Notes under the pieces: generated by a model
What the model was told of the DNA's origin: nothing
What the model saw: only the letters and a program-made list of their open reading frames with translations
The model's database searches: none
Made by a program: the position numbers and the translations under genes
Shown: positions 7,444 through 15,921 of the stretch, piece by piece
Layout of the letters: the number at the start of each line of letters is the position of its first letter
Position numbering within the stretch: the stretch's first letter is position 1
DNA from: Oxalobacteraceae bacterium UBA6704
Lineage (GTDB): Bacteria > Pseudomonadota > Gammaproteobacteria > Burkholderiales > Burkholderiaceae_D
DNA: 64,000 bases
Direction: 5' to 3'
Assembly: GCA_002454505.1 (NCBI GenBank)
Contig: DKJA01000097.1
Span: 1 to 64,000 of the forward strand

Positions 7444-10400
7444 ATGCTCCCTTTTTTCGTCACGCCGTCAGCCATTTTCGCCGCGGCGCTGCTTGCCATC
7501 CCATTCCCCGCCCGGGCGGCTGGCGAGCCGCAGGCATCCTGGCGTTCGAGTCCGGCGCACCGGGCATGGATCAAGCGGGATGGCGCGCCGTCCGCGCCTT
7601 CCGCGATGGCGCAGGACCGCACCGGCATGCTGTGGTTCGCCGGTGCCGAAGGCGTGTTCCGTTTCGATGGCGTCGGCTTCGAGCGGGTCGACGAGATCGC
7701 CGGCAATCCGCTGCTGTCGTCCAATGTGCGGGCCCTGTCCGTGTTCGGCGATGCGCTGTGGCTGGGCTATGCCTTTGGCGGCGTCAGCGTGTTCGAGCAC
7801 GGCGCGGTGCGGCACTATGGCGCAGCGGAAGGGGTGCCGACCAACACCATCTTCCAGTTCGCCAAAACCGGCGATGGCACGCTGTGGTTTGCCAGCGCCC
7901 GGGGCATCCACTGGCTCGACGGCGCGCGCTGGCGCCAGGTGCTGCCGGCCGATGGGCTGCCGGCCGGCGAGCTGCCGTTCTTCAGCGTCCTGCAGGACGG
8001 TACCCTGCTGGTGCTCCACCGCGCCGGCCTGTACCGCAGCGTGCCCGGCACCCGCCGCTTTCGGCAGGTGCCGGGGCCGGGCGGCCTGCAGTTCATCCAG
8101 GTGACCCACGACGGCAGCGTCCTGCTGCGCAAATACGGCGAACCGCCGCTGGTGTTCGACCCCGTCGCGGAAACGGTGGCGCCGCTGGCCCTGCCCGACC
8201 TCGCCGCGGCGCCCTACAGCGTCAACCGGGATCGCCGCAACGGCTGGTGGATCGGTCCCGGCGACGGCATGCAGCTGTACGATCCCGGCCTCAGGCTGAA
8301 GAAGAAACTGCAGGTGCCGCACAGCTTCAGCGGCGTGCTGGTCTACAGCGGCCCGCTCGATGACCGCGAAGGCAATCTGTGGTTTACGACGGAGAACGGC
8401 ATCGACCGGCTGCGGGAGACCCGCCTGGTGACACTGGAAACGCCGCCGAACCACATCGATTTCAGCATCGCGCCCGGTGCCGACGGCGAGGTCTGGGTCA
8501 GCAGCAATACCTCCGTGGGAGAGCGTGCCCCGCGCGCATTCGCCATCGTTGCCGATGGCAAGCGGATCGACAGCGACATGCCGTCCGCCACGTCCAGCAC
8601 GCGCGGTGCCGATGGCAGCGTCTGGTTCGGCAACTTCAACACGGTATGGCGCCGGCGCGATGGCAAGGTGCAGCAGTGGACGGTGACGGCGGTGCAGCAG
8701 GAACGCGCGCAGCGCGTGCAGGCGCTGGCGGAGGGGCCCGACGGCCGCCTGTGGGTGTCGGTGACGAAAAGCGGCGTCCACACGCTTGCCGATGGTGTCT
8801 GGCAGGCCGGCGGCGGCCACGCGGAACTGGCCAGGCGCCCGGCGATTTCGCTGCATGCCGACGCCCAGGGCCGGCTCTGGTTTGGCTACCCCGCCAATCA
8901 GATGGCGATGCTGCACGACGGCGCGCTGCGGCAGTTCGGCGCCGCCGACGGTCTCGCGGTCGGCAATGTGCTGACGATGTTCAGCCGCCGCGGCACGCTG
9001 TGGGTCGGTGGCGACCAGGGCGTGGCCCGCTTCGACCACGGCCGCTTCGTCATGCTGGACGATGCCGCCGGCCGGCCGTTCCGCGGCGTGTCCGGCATCG
9101 TCGAAACGGCGCAGGGCGAACTGTGGCTGCACGGCGCCGACGGCCTGCTGCGCATCGGTGCCGCGGACCTGGCCCGTGGCAAGGCCGACGGCCGCTATCG
9201 TGTCGACGCCGAGCGCTTCGATTATCTCGACGGCCACGAAGGCGCGCCCGCGCTGGTGCGGCCGCTCGATACGCTGGCCGAGGCGGCCGACGGGCGCCTG
9301 TGGTACGCGACGACCAGCAGCGTCGGCTGGATCGACCCGCGGCGCATCGCGCGCAACCCCGTCGCGCCGACGCCGCTGATCACGTGGCTCAACACCGACA
9401 GCCAGCGCTACCGCTTCATCGACGGCCTCGAACTGCCGCAGCACACACGCAACTTGCGCGTCGATTTCACGGCCGCCGTGCTGTCCATTCCGGAGCGGGC
9501 CCGCTTCCGCACCCGGCTGGTGGGCCAGGACCAGGCGTGGCGCGACGCGGGCACGCTGCGCCAGGCGTTCTACACGAATCTCGGCCCCGGCGACTACCGC
9601 TTCGAGGTGATGGCCGCCAACGAGGACGGCCTGTGGAGCGAAGCGCCGGCCACGCTGGCCTTCCGCATCGCGCCGGCCTTTTACGAAACGGGCTGGTTCA
9701 AGCTGGCCTGCGCGGCGCTGCTGGCGATCGGACTCTATCTGCTGCACCTGCGGCGCCTGTCCCGGATGACGGCACGCGTGGTCGAACGCATGCGCGCGCG
9801 GCTGGACGAGCGCGAACGCATCGCCCGCACCCTGCACGACACCTTCCTGCAAAGCGTGCACAGCCTGACGCTGCGCTTCCACAACATCAAGGCGGTGCTG
9901 CCGAAGGAAGACCCGGTGCAGCAGCAGATCGACGCCGCCCTCGATGCCGCCGATGCCGTGGCCGAAGAGGGCCGCGACCAGCTGATGGACCTGCGCGTCA
10001 GCCACCTGTGCCGCGGCGACCTGGCGACGGAACTGGCCGCAGTGGGCAGTGCGGCGGCCGCGCAGCACGGCTCGGCGTTCACGCTGCACGAACACGGCAA
10101 GCGGCGGCCGCTGCAGGCCGATGCGCAGGACGAGCTGTTCGCGATCGGCCGGGAGGCCATCGCCAATGCGCTGCGCCACTCCGGCAGTTGCGAAGTTGTG
10201 GCGGAGCTGACGTATGGCGCGGCCGCCTTCACGCTGGAAGTGCGCGACGAGGGCAAGGGCCTCGACGCGGCGGTACGCGCGTCCGGCGGCCGCGAGCGCC
10301 ACTGGGGCCTGGCCGGCATGCGCGAGCGGGCGGCGCGCATCGGCGGCAAGCTGGCGATCCACAGCGCCGCCGGCGCAGGCACGACCGTCGTGGTGGCACT

Positions 10401-10470
10401 GCGCGCCGGCCTGGCCTACCGCGGCCCTGTGCTGTCCAACCATGAGCAATTGCTGAAACGCGTCCCATGA
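7444..10470 (+). CDS. Periplasmic-propeller sensor histidine kinase (NarL-type partner)
   Basis: A 1008-residue hybrid-type sensor. Signal peptide (about 1-26), then repeated propeller blades with the D-G-x-LWF(A/V)G pattern, a Y_Y_Y domain near 645-745, one transmembrane helix near 753-770, a HisKA_3 dimerisation domain (RTLHDTFLQS, phospho-acceptor His798) and a HATPase domain with N-box (GREAIANALRH) and DEGKG. Periplasmic ligands of such kinases are often carbohydrates; none can be deduced. The stop overlaps the start of a NarL-type regulator by 4 bp (ATGA), so the two form a coupled two-component operon. A close paralogue lies at 16998-19970. Confidence 0.9.
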   Translation: MLPFFVTPSAIFAAALLAIPFPARAAGEPQASWRSSPAHRAWIKRDGAPSAPSAMAQDRTGMLWFAGAEGVFRFDGVGFERVDEIAGNPLLSSNVRALSVFGDALWLGYAFGGVSVFEHGAVRHYGAAEGVPTNTIFQFAKTGDGTLWFASARGIHWLDGARWRQVLPADGLPAGELPFFSVLQDGTLLVLHRAGLYRSVPGTRRFRQVPGPGGLQFIQVTHDGSVLLRKYGEPPLVFDPVAETVAPLALPDLAAAPYSVNRDRRNGWWIGPGDGMQLYDPGLRLKKKLQVPHSFSGVLVYSGPLDDREGNLWFTTENGIDRLRETRLVTLETPPNHIDFSIAPGADGEVWVSSNTSVGERAPRAFAIVADGKRIDSDMPSATSSTRGADGSVWFGNFNTVWRRRDGKVQQWTVTAVQQERAQRVQALAEGPDGRLWVSVTKSGVHTLADGVWQAGGGHAELARRPAISLHADAQGRLWFGYPANQMAMLHDGALRQFGAADGLAVGNVLTMFSRRGTLWVGGDQGVARFDHGRFVMLDDAAGRPFRGVSGIVETAQGELWLHGADGLLRIGAADLARGKADGRYRVDAERFDYLDGHEGAPALVRPLDTLAEAADGRLWYATTSSVGWIDPRRIARNPVAPTPLITWLNTDSQRYRFIDGLELPQHTRNLRVDFTAAVLSIPERARFRTRLVGQDQAWRDAGTLRQAFYTNLGPGDYRFEVMAANEDGLWSEAPATLAFRIAPAFYETGWFKLACAALLAIGLYLLHLRRLSRMTARVVERMRARLDERERIARTLHDTFLQSVHSLTLRFHNIKAVLPKEDPVQQQIDAALDAADAVAEEGRDQLMDLRVSHLCRGDLATELAAVGSAAAAQHGSAFTLHEHGKRRPLQADAQDELFAIGREAIANALRHSGSCEVVAELTYGAAAFTLEVRDEGKGLDAAVRASGGRERHWGLAGMRERAARIGGKLAIHSAAGAGTTVVVALRAGLAYRGPVLSNHEQLLKRVP

Positions 10471-11102
10471 GTACGTTCAAACCCCTGCCGATCACCGTCA
10501 TGACCGTCGACGACCATCCGCTGTTCCAGCAGGGCGTGGCCGGCGTGATCGCGGCCGAACCGGACCTTTACCTGGTCGGCCAGGCCGCCACCGGCGCCGA
10601 GGCGGTCGCGCTGTACCGCGAATGCCGGCCGGCCGTCACGCTGATGGACCTGCAGCTGCCGGACATGAGCGGTGCCGATGCCATTGCCGCCATCCGCGCC
10701 GAATTCCCCGCCGCCCGCATCGTCGTGCTGACCACGCTGGCAGGCGATGGCCACGCCGCCCGCGCGATAGCCGCCGGCGCGGTCGGCTACCTGTTCAAGA
10801 GCGCGGTGCGCAAGGAGCTGGTCGACACGGTGCGCGCCATTCATGGCGGCGAGCGCCGCATTCCGCCGTCGCTGGCCCATGCGCTGGTGGCATCGCGCAG
10901 CGGCCAGGCCATCACGCGGCGCGAGATCGATGTACTGAAGCTGGTGGCGCGCGGTAATTCGAATGGGCTGATCGCCGATGCGCTGGGCATTTCCGCCGAC
11001 ACCGTCAAGGACCATGTCAGCAGCATCCTGCTGAAACTGCAGGCGCGCGACCGGGCGCATGCCGTCATGATCGCGCTGGAACGGGGCATCCTCAGCATCT
11101 GA
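10467..11102 (+). CDS. NarL/LuxR-family response regulator
   Basis: A 211-residue regulator: receiver with acidic pair Asp15/Asp16, phospho-acceptor Asp61 (VTLMDLQLP) and conserved Lys in GYLFKSA, then a LuxR-type HTH (ITRREIDVLKLVARG, ISADTVKDHVSSILLKL). Its ATG overlaps the stop of the upstream propeller kinase, its evident partner. Target genes are not apparent; the LysR gene downstream is transcribed in the same direction but has its own spacing of about 140 bp. Confidence 0.92.
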   Translation: MSTFKPLPITVMTVDDHPLFQQGVAGVIAAEPDLYLVGQAATGAEAVALYRECRPAVTLMDLQLPDMSGADAIAAIRAEFPAARIVVLTTLAGDGHAARAIAAGAVGYLFKSAVRKELVDTVRAIHGGERRIPPSLAHALVASRSGQAITRREIDVLKLVARGNSNGLIADALGISADTVKDHVSSILLKLQARDRAHAVMIALERGILSI

Positions 11103-11134
11103 TCGGTCGCCTCTCCCTCCTGGCGCGGCCGGCG

Positions 11135-11152
11135 CCCCCCGGATCAGGGGGG
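11135..11152. terminator. Possible terminator hairpin after the NarL regulator
   Basis: CCCCCC (11135-11140) and GGGGGG (11147-11152) with GGATCA loop, 33 bp after the stop codon. No T-run follows, so it is weak support for termination. Confidence 0.3.
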
Positions 11153-11242
11153 AAACGCCGCGCCATCGCCGGCGGCCCCCGTCCGGCGCGCGCTTTAACG
11201 GTCAAACTGCTTCATGTGAAAAACATGCGGGCACCGATCACC

Positions 11243-12151
11243 ATGGACCAGATACATCTGATGCGCGTCTTCGTTGCCGTCGGCGAGGAAGCGGGATTCG
11301 CCGCCGCGGCGCGCCGGCTCGGGCTGTCGCCCGCGGCCATCACGCGCGCCATCGGCGCACTGGAGGCGCGGCTCAGTGTCCGGCTGCTGCTGCGCACGAC
11401 GCGCAACGTCCGTCTGACGGAGGCGGGCCACCGCTACCTGGACGACAGCCGCACCATCCTCGCCCGGCTGGCGCAGGCGAACGAGGATGCCGCCGGCATG
11501 AATGCGGCGACCAGGGGCCGGCTGTCCGTCACGGCATCGGCGCTGTACGGCAAGGCGTTCGTGCTGCCCTGCGTCGTCGAGTTCCTGAAGCGCTATCCGG
11601 AGATCGAGATGGCGGCCCACTTCCTCGACCGCAGCGTCAACCTGGTTGAAGAAGGCATCGACGTGGCGGTACGCATCGGTCACCTGCCCGACTCGGGCCT
11701 GCGGGCACTGCGCGTGGGCGAGGTACGGCAGGTGCTGTGCGCGTCGCCGGACTACCTGGCCAGGAACGGCGCGCCGCGCCACCCGGCGGACCTGCAGCGC
11801 CATGCGATCGTGGCCGCGGCCGGCATGTCGGCCGGCGCCGAATGGCAGTTCCGCGGTACCGGCCGGCCGACCACGGTGCGCATCAAGCCGACGCTGACGG
11901 TGGCCAGCGATGCCGCGCTGAACGCGGTGCTGACGGGCCTGGGCATCGGCCGGCTGCTGTGCTGCCAGGTCGCCGCCGAGCTGGCCGACGGCCGGCTGCA
12001 GACCGTGCTGCCCGACTACGAGGAAGCGCCGTGGCCCGTGCACATCGTGCACCGCGAGAGCCAGCTCGGTTCGTCCCGGGTGCGCAACTTCATCGACATG
12101 CTGGCGGCGTCGCTGCGCGCGCATCCCTACATGAATCATCAATCCCGTTGA
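11243..12151 (+). CDS. LysR-family transcriptional regulator
   Basis: A 302-residue LysR protein; the start at ATG 11243 (MDQIHLMRVFVAV) matches the family's usual N-terminus, though in-frame starts exist at 11216 (GTG) and 11225. The winged HTH (FAAAARRLGLSPAAITRAIGALEARL) is followed by a substrate-binding domain with the RIGHLPDSGLRA segment. It resembles the one-off regulators that act on a divergent or adjacent gene; the cupin gene downstream (60 bp) is a candidate target. Confidence 0.85.
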   Translation: MDQIHLMRVFVAVGEEAGFAAAARRLGLSPAAITRAIGALEARLSVRLLLRTTRNVRLTEAGHRYLDDSRTILARLAQANEDAAGMNAATRGRLSVTASALYGKAFVLPCVVEFLKRYPEIEMAAHFLDRSVNLVEEGIDVAVRIGHLPDSGLRALRVGEVRQVLCASPDYLARNGAPRHPADLQRHAIVAAAGMSAGAEWQFRGTGRPTTVRIKPTLTVASDAALNAVLTGLGIGRLLCCQVAAELADGRLQTVLPDYEEAPWPVHIVHRESQLGSSRVRNFIDMLAASLRAHPYMNHQSR

Positions 12152-12211
12152 ACGGCTGTGGCCGCGCCGGTGGTAGCATGAGCGGATTCCTGCCCCGACA
12201 GCGAGCCTGCC

Positions 12212-12592
12212 ATGCCCATCGATCCGCAACACACCTATGTCCACCTGGCCGAAGACGGTGCGGCGCACGAACTGGCTGCCGCGACCTTCTGGGAGACGGC
12301 CGATGAACCCGTCGGCAGCGGCGCCGATAAAAGCTGGCTGGTCACCGAGTTCGCCTTCACGGCCGACTGGCCCACGTGGGAGATGCATCCGCAGGGCGAC
12401 GAACTCGTCTACCTGCTGGCGGGCGCCATCGACCTCCATCTCGAACAGGATGATGGATTGAAGGTGATCGCCATCGACGGCAGCGGCGCCGTCGTGGTGC
12501 CGCGCGGCGTCTGGCATACCGCCAAGGTGCGCGCACCCAGCCGGATGCTGCACGTCACGCGGGGCGCGGGGACGTTGACACGGGCGGTGTGA
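12212..12592 (+). CDS. Small cupin-domain protein
   Basis: A 126-residue single-domain cupin. Motif 1 is represented by WEMHPQGDELVYLLAG and motif 2 by PRGVWHTAKV, giving His, Glu and His as likely metal ligands. Function in this family ranges from enzymes to sensory proteins and cannot be narrowed from sequence. It follows the LysR gene in the same direction and ends convergent with the helicase operon. Confidence 0.75.
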   Translation: MPIDPQHTYVHLAEDGAAHELAAATFWETADEPVGSGADKSWLVTEFAFTADWPTWEMHPQGDELVYLLAGAIDLHLEQDDGLKVIAIDGSGAVVVPRGVWHTAKVRAPSRMLHVTRGAGTLTRAV

Positions 12593-12628
12593 CCTGGAGT
12601 CGCATACCGCCGCGATGCAGCGCAGCGC

Positions 12629-13279
12629 TCATGCGGATATCCTCGATGGCCGGGCACTTGTGCGGGATGCCGCGCGACGGCTCCTTCCTACGTCATGCCT
12701 GACCTTTTCGATGGCGTGATCGATATCGAGGCCGCGCGCGATCCAGCGGGCCGTGCGCATGGCATGGTCGCTACCGGATAATCCCTCGGCGCGCAGGCGC
12801 GCCTCCATGTCGAGCCAGCGCTGTGGCGAGATCAGTGCGGCGAGGCACGGCAACGACATGGTGGAGAATGCGTCCCGTCCACCCGGCCGCAGGCGGGCAT
12901 AATCGCCGGCCAGCGCGTCCCGTCCGAGCGCGTTGATCGCCATGCACTTTTCATGGAGGGCCTGGCTCGCAGCGGTCACGTATCGGGCGGCGGATGACTC
13001 GCGCCTGCGGCACACCCGCTCCCCCAGCGCCATTGCATGCTCGAGCTGCAGGTCGAAAAATGCGCCCAGCAGCCGTTCCGCGAAGTCGAGGCGTTCCGCT
13101 GTGCGGCGCCATGCCGCTTGCGCGCTCAATTCCGCGATGCCCCGGCCGAGCAGGTCGAGCACATCGAGGTCGTGGTTCAGGAGATCGGCAATGTCGATGT
13201 CGCCGCCATCGATGGGGGCGATTGGCTGGTGCGGTATGGTCTCCTGCGTTGCTGGACGGCGTCCATGGTGCGCAGTCAC
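12629..13279 (-). CDS. Unrecognised protein, last gene of the split-helicase operon
   Basis: A 216-residue protein from GTG 13279, whose first four bases (GTGA) contain the stop codon of the upstream gene: a translational coupling overlap. The frame is also open far upstream, but that part is a shadow of the preceding gene. The sequence is mostly amphipathic helix, rich in Ala, Arg and Leu (LLNHDLDVLDLLGRGI, AERLDFAERLLGAFFDLQLE), with a basic tail (RSRRAASRTSARPSR). No known domain is visible. Coupling suggests it works in a complex with the upstream product. Confidence 0.65.
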   Translation of the reverse strand: MTAHHGRRPATQETIPHQPIAPIDGGDIDIADLLNHDLDVLDLLGRGIAELSAQAAWRRTAERLDFAERLLGAFFDLQLEHAMALGERVCRRRESSAARYVTAASQALHEKCMAINALGRDALAGDYARLRPGGRDAFSTMSLPCLAALISPQRWLDMEARLRAEGLSGSDHAMRTARWIARGLDIDHAIEKVRHDVGRSRRAASRTSARPSRISA

Positions 13280-14157
13280 GGCTGTTCCCCTCTGTCTCGT
13301 TCCCTGGCCACGAGTGCATTGACCAGCCAGCGGATGCCGGACAGTTCCAGCACGAGGGCCTCCCGGTCCGTCGATGACTGCGCCAACGCGCGAATCTGCA
13401 CGGCCACCTTGCTGGCGGGCGTACGGCTGTCCTTGCGGTGGTGATCGTGCCGGTCGTGCCGCACCGTTCCATAGGCGTCCCGCTCCGCTGCCGCCATGTC
13501 GATCCCCACGCTGCCCGTATGTAACGTCCGGAAGTATTGGCCCGACAGCACGGCGGCAGCGATGTCCGGTCTGTCCCGCTTCAACCGGGCGAGCCGGTAT
13601 TCCAGCGAATTGCCGCCCGCGTTGTACCACTTGCTCGCCTGGACGACGGCAGCGTGCGCCTCGGCATTGCTGGCGTAATGCCGCTTCTTGATACGGACGC
13701 CGCCATGGGCCTCCAGCGCGGGCACGGCGCGCAGGTCGTTGATCTTCCTGGCCAGGTGGCGTGCGGCGTCGAAATCGAGCTGGAACAATTCCGGGCATGC
13801 CGTCTTGGCAAAGCTGTAGATGTCTTCCAGCTCCTTGAACGAGCGGAAGCACGGCCCCGCGACCGCGTGCCAGAAATCGTCGAACGATGTGTAGCCCTGC
13901 TGCTGCCAGTAGGGCCGATGTTGCCTGACGAGTTCGACCGCTTCGTAGAATTTTGCCCAGTTCCCCAGGTTCCCGGTGACCTTGGCAATGATCGCATCGA
14001 GGAAGCCGGTGCGTTGCGTCTCGTTCTCCAGCGAGAGGAAGCGCGAGCGGACGTCGAGCCCCTGCAGCGTGATGAGCTCGGGAACGGCAATGGTTGCCGC
14101 GACATTGCGCCCGGCCAGCTGGTCGCGCAAGGTCCGGCTCTCGTCGATCGTGTTCAT
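13276..14157 (-). CDS. Unrecognised protein, third gene of the split-helicase operon
   Basis: A 293-residue protein from ATG 14157 (a TTG nine bases upstream is an alternative). N-terminal part: mixed helical sequence with WAKFYEAVELVRQHRPYWQQQGYTSFDDFW; middle: FKELEDIYSFAKTACPELF; C-terminal part with a His/Arg/Asp-rich segment (HDRHDHHRKD) followed by a helix. Family not recognised; the GYTSFDDFW segment recalls small nucleic-acid-associated proteins but this is weak. It follows the helicase C-half by about 70 bp including a hairpin, and overlaps the next gene by 4 bp. Confidence 0.65.
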   Translation of the reverse strand: MNTIDESRTLRDQLAGRNVAATIAVPELITLQGLDVRSRFLSLENETQRTGFLDAIIAKVTGNLGNWAKFYEAVELVRQHRPYWQQQGYTSFDDFWHAVAGPCFRSFKELEDIYSFAKTACPELFQLDFDAARHLARKINDLRAVPALEAHGGVRIKKRHYASNAEAHAAVVQASKWYNAGGNSLEYRLARLKRDRPDIAAAVLSGQYFRTLHTGSVGIDMAAAERDAYGTVRHDRHDHHRKDSRTPASKVAVQIRALAQSSTDREALVLELSGIRWLVNALVARERDRGEQP

Positions 14158-14210
14158 CTTTCCCAACCCGGAAGCACTCCGGAAAACGTCATGAAATCAG
14201 GTATTTGCGA

Positions 14211-14235
14211 GCAAGTTGACGGGGCGTCAACTTGC
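14211..14235. promoter_or_regulatory. Intra-operon hairpin at the helicase stop codon
   Basis: Perfect 10-bp arms GCAAGTTGAC and GTCAACTTGC around a GGGGC loop, overlapping the stop codon of the second operon gene. There is no T-run on the minus strand, so it is more likely an attenuator or mRNA-processing/stability element separating the helicase pair from the two distal genes than a full terminator. Confidence 0.5.
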
Positions 14236-15912
14236 TTCTTCCGGCGTCCAGAAGTGCTCGAAACGCAGCACCGCCCAGATCTTGCTGAGCCTTTGTTCCT
14301 TCAATAATTCAAGGCAGATCCAGGCTTCCAGTTGGGCGACGAACGTGTCCGTACGCAAGGCAAAGGTCACCTCCGGCCTGCAATAGGTTCCCCCCACATC
14401 GAATTGGGCCAAGCTCGTCACTTCGAGATGGCTCAGGTAGTGGATCGCGCCTTGCAGGACGAGTGCATGCACCCGCCCGACCGTGTCGCCGTCGACGCCC
14501 AGCTGGCGGACGATCTCGTCGCCGATCGCGGCAAGCCGGGCAGCCGGCGTCTGGCGGATATTGAATTCGTACTGGTCGAAGCGCCCCTCCATCGAGCGGT
14601 ACAGCTTGTTCGTGAAGTTCAGCCATTCCGCGTCGGCTTCATTGGCCCATTTCTGCCGGACGAACTCGCCCCACTCCGATTTCGCCAGCCATGCCCGGGC
14701 CGCGTCGGCATCCATCGTTTCGATGGCAATGTGTTCCGCTTCCAGCACCTCGGTCGGATCGGGCGGCAAGCTCCGCAGGATCTTGTGTTTCAGGTCCTCG
14801 ATCGCATCGAGTTCCGTCTGCACCGGCAGGCCATGACGGATCTCGTAATACGTGGTGGGGTGTCGCGCAACGAGGCTTTCCGCGTAGGCGCGCACGAATT
14901 GCCGGCGCAACTTGCCGGCGCCGCCGAACTGGCGGACGACGTCCGCAATGTCCGGTGCCCTGCCCTGCAGGAGCATGTCGCCGACCGCCTGCACAATGGC
15001 ACACCTGCCCCATCTGCTGAGCTGGGCGGGCCGGGCGATGTCCTGGTTCATGGACGGCACGGTGTCGAGCGCAATGTACTCCTCGATCGACATGATGTCC
15101 TCCGTTGCCCGGTACATATCGGTGATGAAATCGATCGCACCGACAATGGTTTCCGCACTCGACACCGCGATACCGAGCGCATTGGGTTTGGCGACGAACG
15201 CTTCGTGCGTGACGATTTGTACGCGGTCATGGGATGCCGGGGGCACGTGGATGCAGTTGCCATCCATCCGCGCGGCGGAACGCAGCGTTCTGCCGATGCG
15301 CTGCACGGCCATGCGGACACTGGCGAACGTCTCCGCCGCGCCCCAGATGCCGAGATAGCGGTTGTTGAGGCCTTCGACCGCCATCTTGTCGACGACCAGG
15401 AAGCGGCAGCACGCCGCATCGAGCCGGCACGTATTCCGGTACTGGAAGAACGGATGATGGTTGTTCAGGACCGTCGCCGAACGGGAATGGGCGGCAATCG
15501 CGGTCCAGCCGCCATACCTGGGATAGCGAGCCCGGTCCGTCTCGAACACCTTGTTCATGTAGTCGGCCACGTCATTGGCCGTTTCGATGCCGTCCACCGA
15601 CACCAGTGCATGCACGGGATAGGTGGTTGCAACGACCGGCGTGCCGTCGCCCCGATAACGTTCCCAGTGGCCCTGCCACAGCAGCGTGTCGCGTTCGTGG
15701 ACGATCAGCGTATCGTCCAGCTCGTAAGCCATCTTGATGACGGCATTGACCACGGCGCGGACGGTGGGCAGGCCGCTCAGCCGGGTGCCGGCCACCCACT
15801 CGCCGCCCAGGATCTTCTGCTCGCTGGCCGTCAGGATGCGCAGGCTGGCGGAGCCCGGCTGCAAGGAGTCCGGCAATGGCGCGGATGATTCGTCGGCCAG
15901 GGCATCTTCCAT
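14227..15912 (-). CDS. SF2 helicase C-terminal half (RecA2 domain) encoded as a separate protein
   Basis: A 561-residue protein from ATG 15912. It carries the second-domain helicase motifs only: VVDKMAVEGLNN at 173-184 (motif V) and MAVQRIGRTLR at 201-211 (motif VI with the QRxGR arginine finger), preceded by a recognisable RecA2 core (TAIAAHSRS, FLVVDKMA). No Walker A or DExH box is present; those lie in the protein encoded just upstream. The C-terminal 300 residues are helical and of unknown fold. A strong Shine-Dalgarno (GGAGG) overlaps the stop region of the upstream gene, so the split looks real rather than a frameshift. Confidence 0.75.
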   Translation of the reverse strand: MEDALADESSAPLPDSLQPGSASLRILTASEQKILGGEWVAGTRLSGLPTVRAVVNAVIKMAYELDDTLIVHERDTLLWQGHWERYRGDGTPVVATTYPVHALVSVDGIETANDVADYMNKVFETDRARYPRYGGWTAIAAHSRSATVLNNHHPFFQYRNTCRLDAACCRFLVVDKMAVEGLNNRYLGIWGAAETFASVRMAVQRIGRTLRSAARMDGNCIHVPPASHDRVQIVTHEAFVAKPNALGIAVSSAETIVGAIDFITDMYRATEDIMSIEEYIALDTVPSMNQDIARPAQLSRWGRCAIVQAVGDMLLQGRAPDIADVVRQFGGAGKLRRQFVRAYAESLVARHPTTYYEIRHGLPVQTELDAIEDLKHKILRSLPPDPTEVLEAEHIAIETMDADAARAWLAKSEWGEFVRQKWANEADAEWLNFTNKLYRSMEGRFDQYEFNIRQTPAARLAAIGDEIVRQLGVDGDTVGRVHALVLQGAIHYLSHLEVTSLAQFDVGGTYCRPEVTFALRTDTFVAQLEAWICLELLKEQRLSKIWAVLRFEHFWTPEEAS

Positions 15913-15921
15913 CGCATCCTC

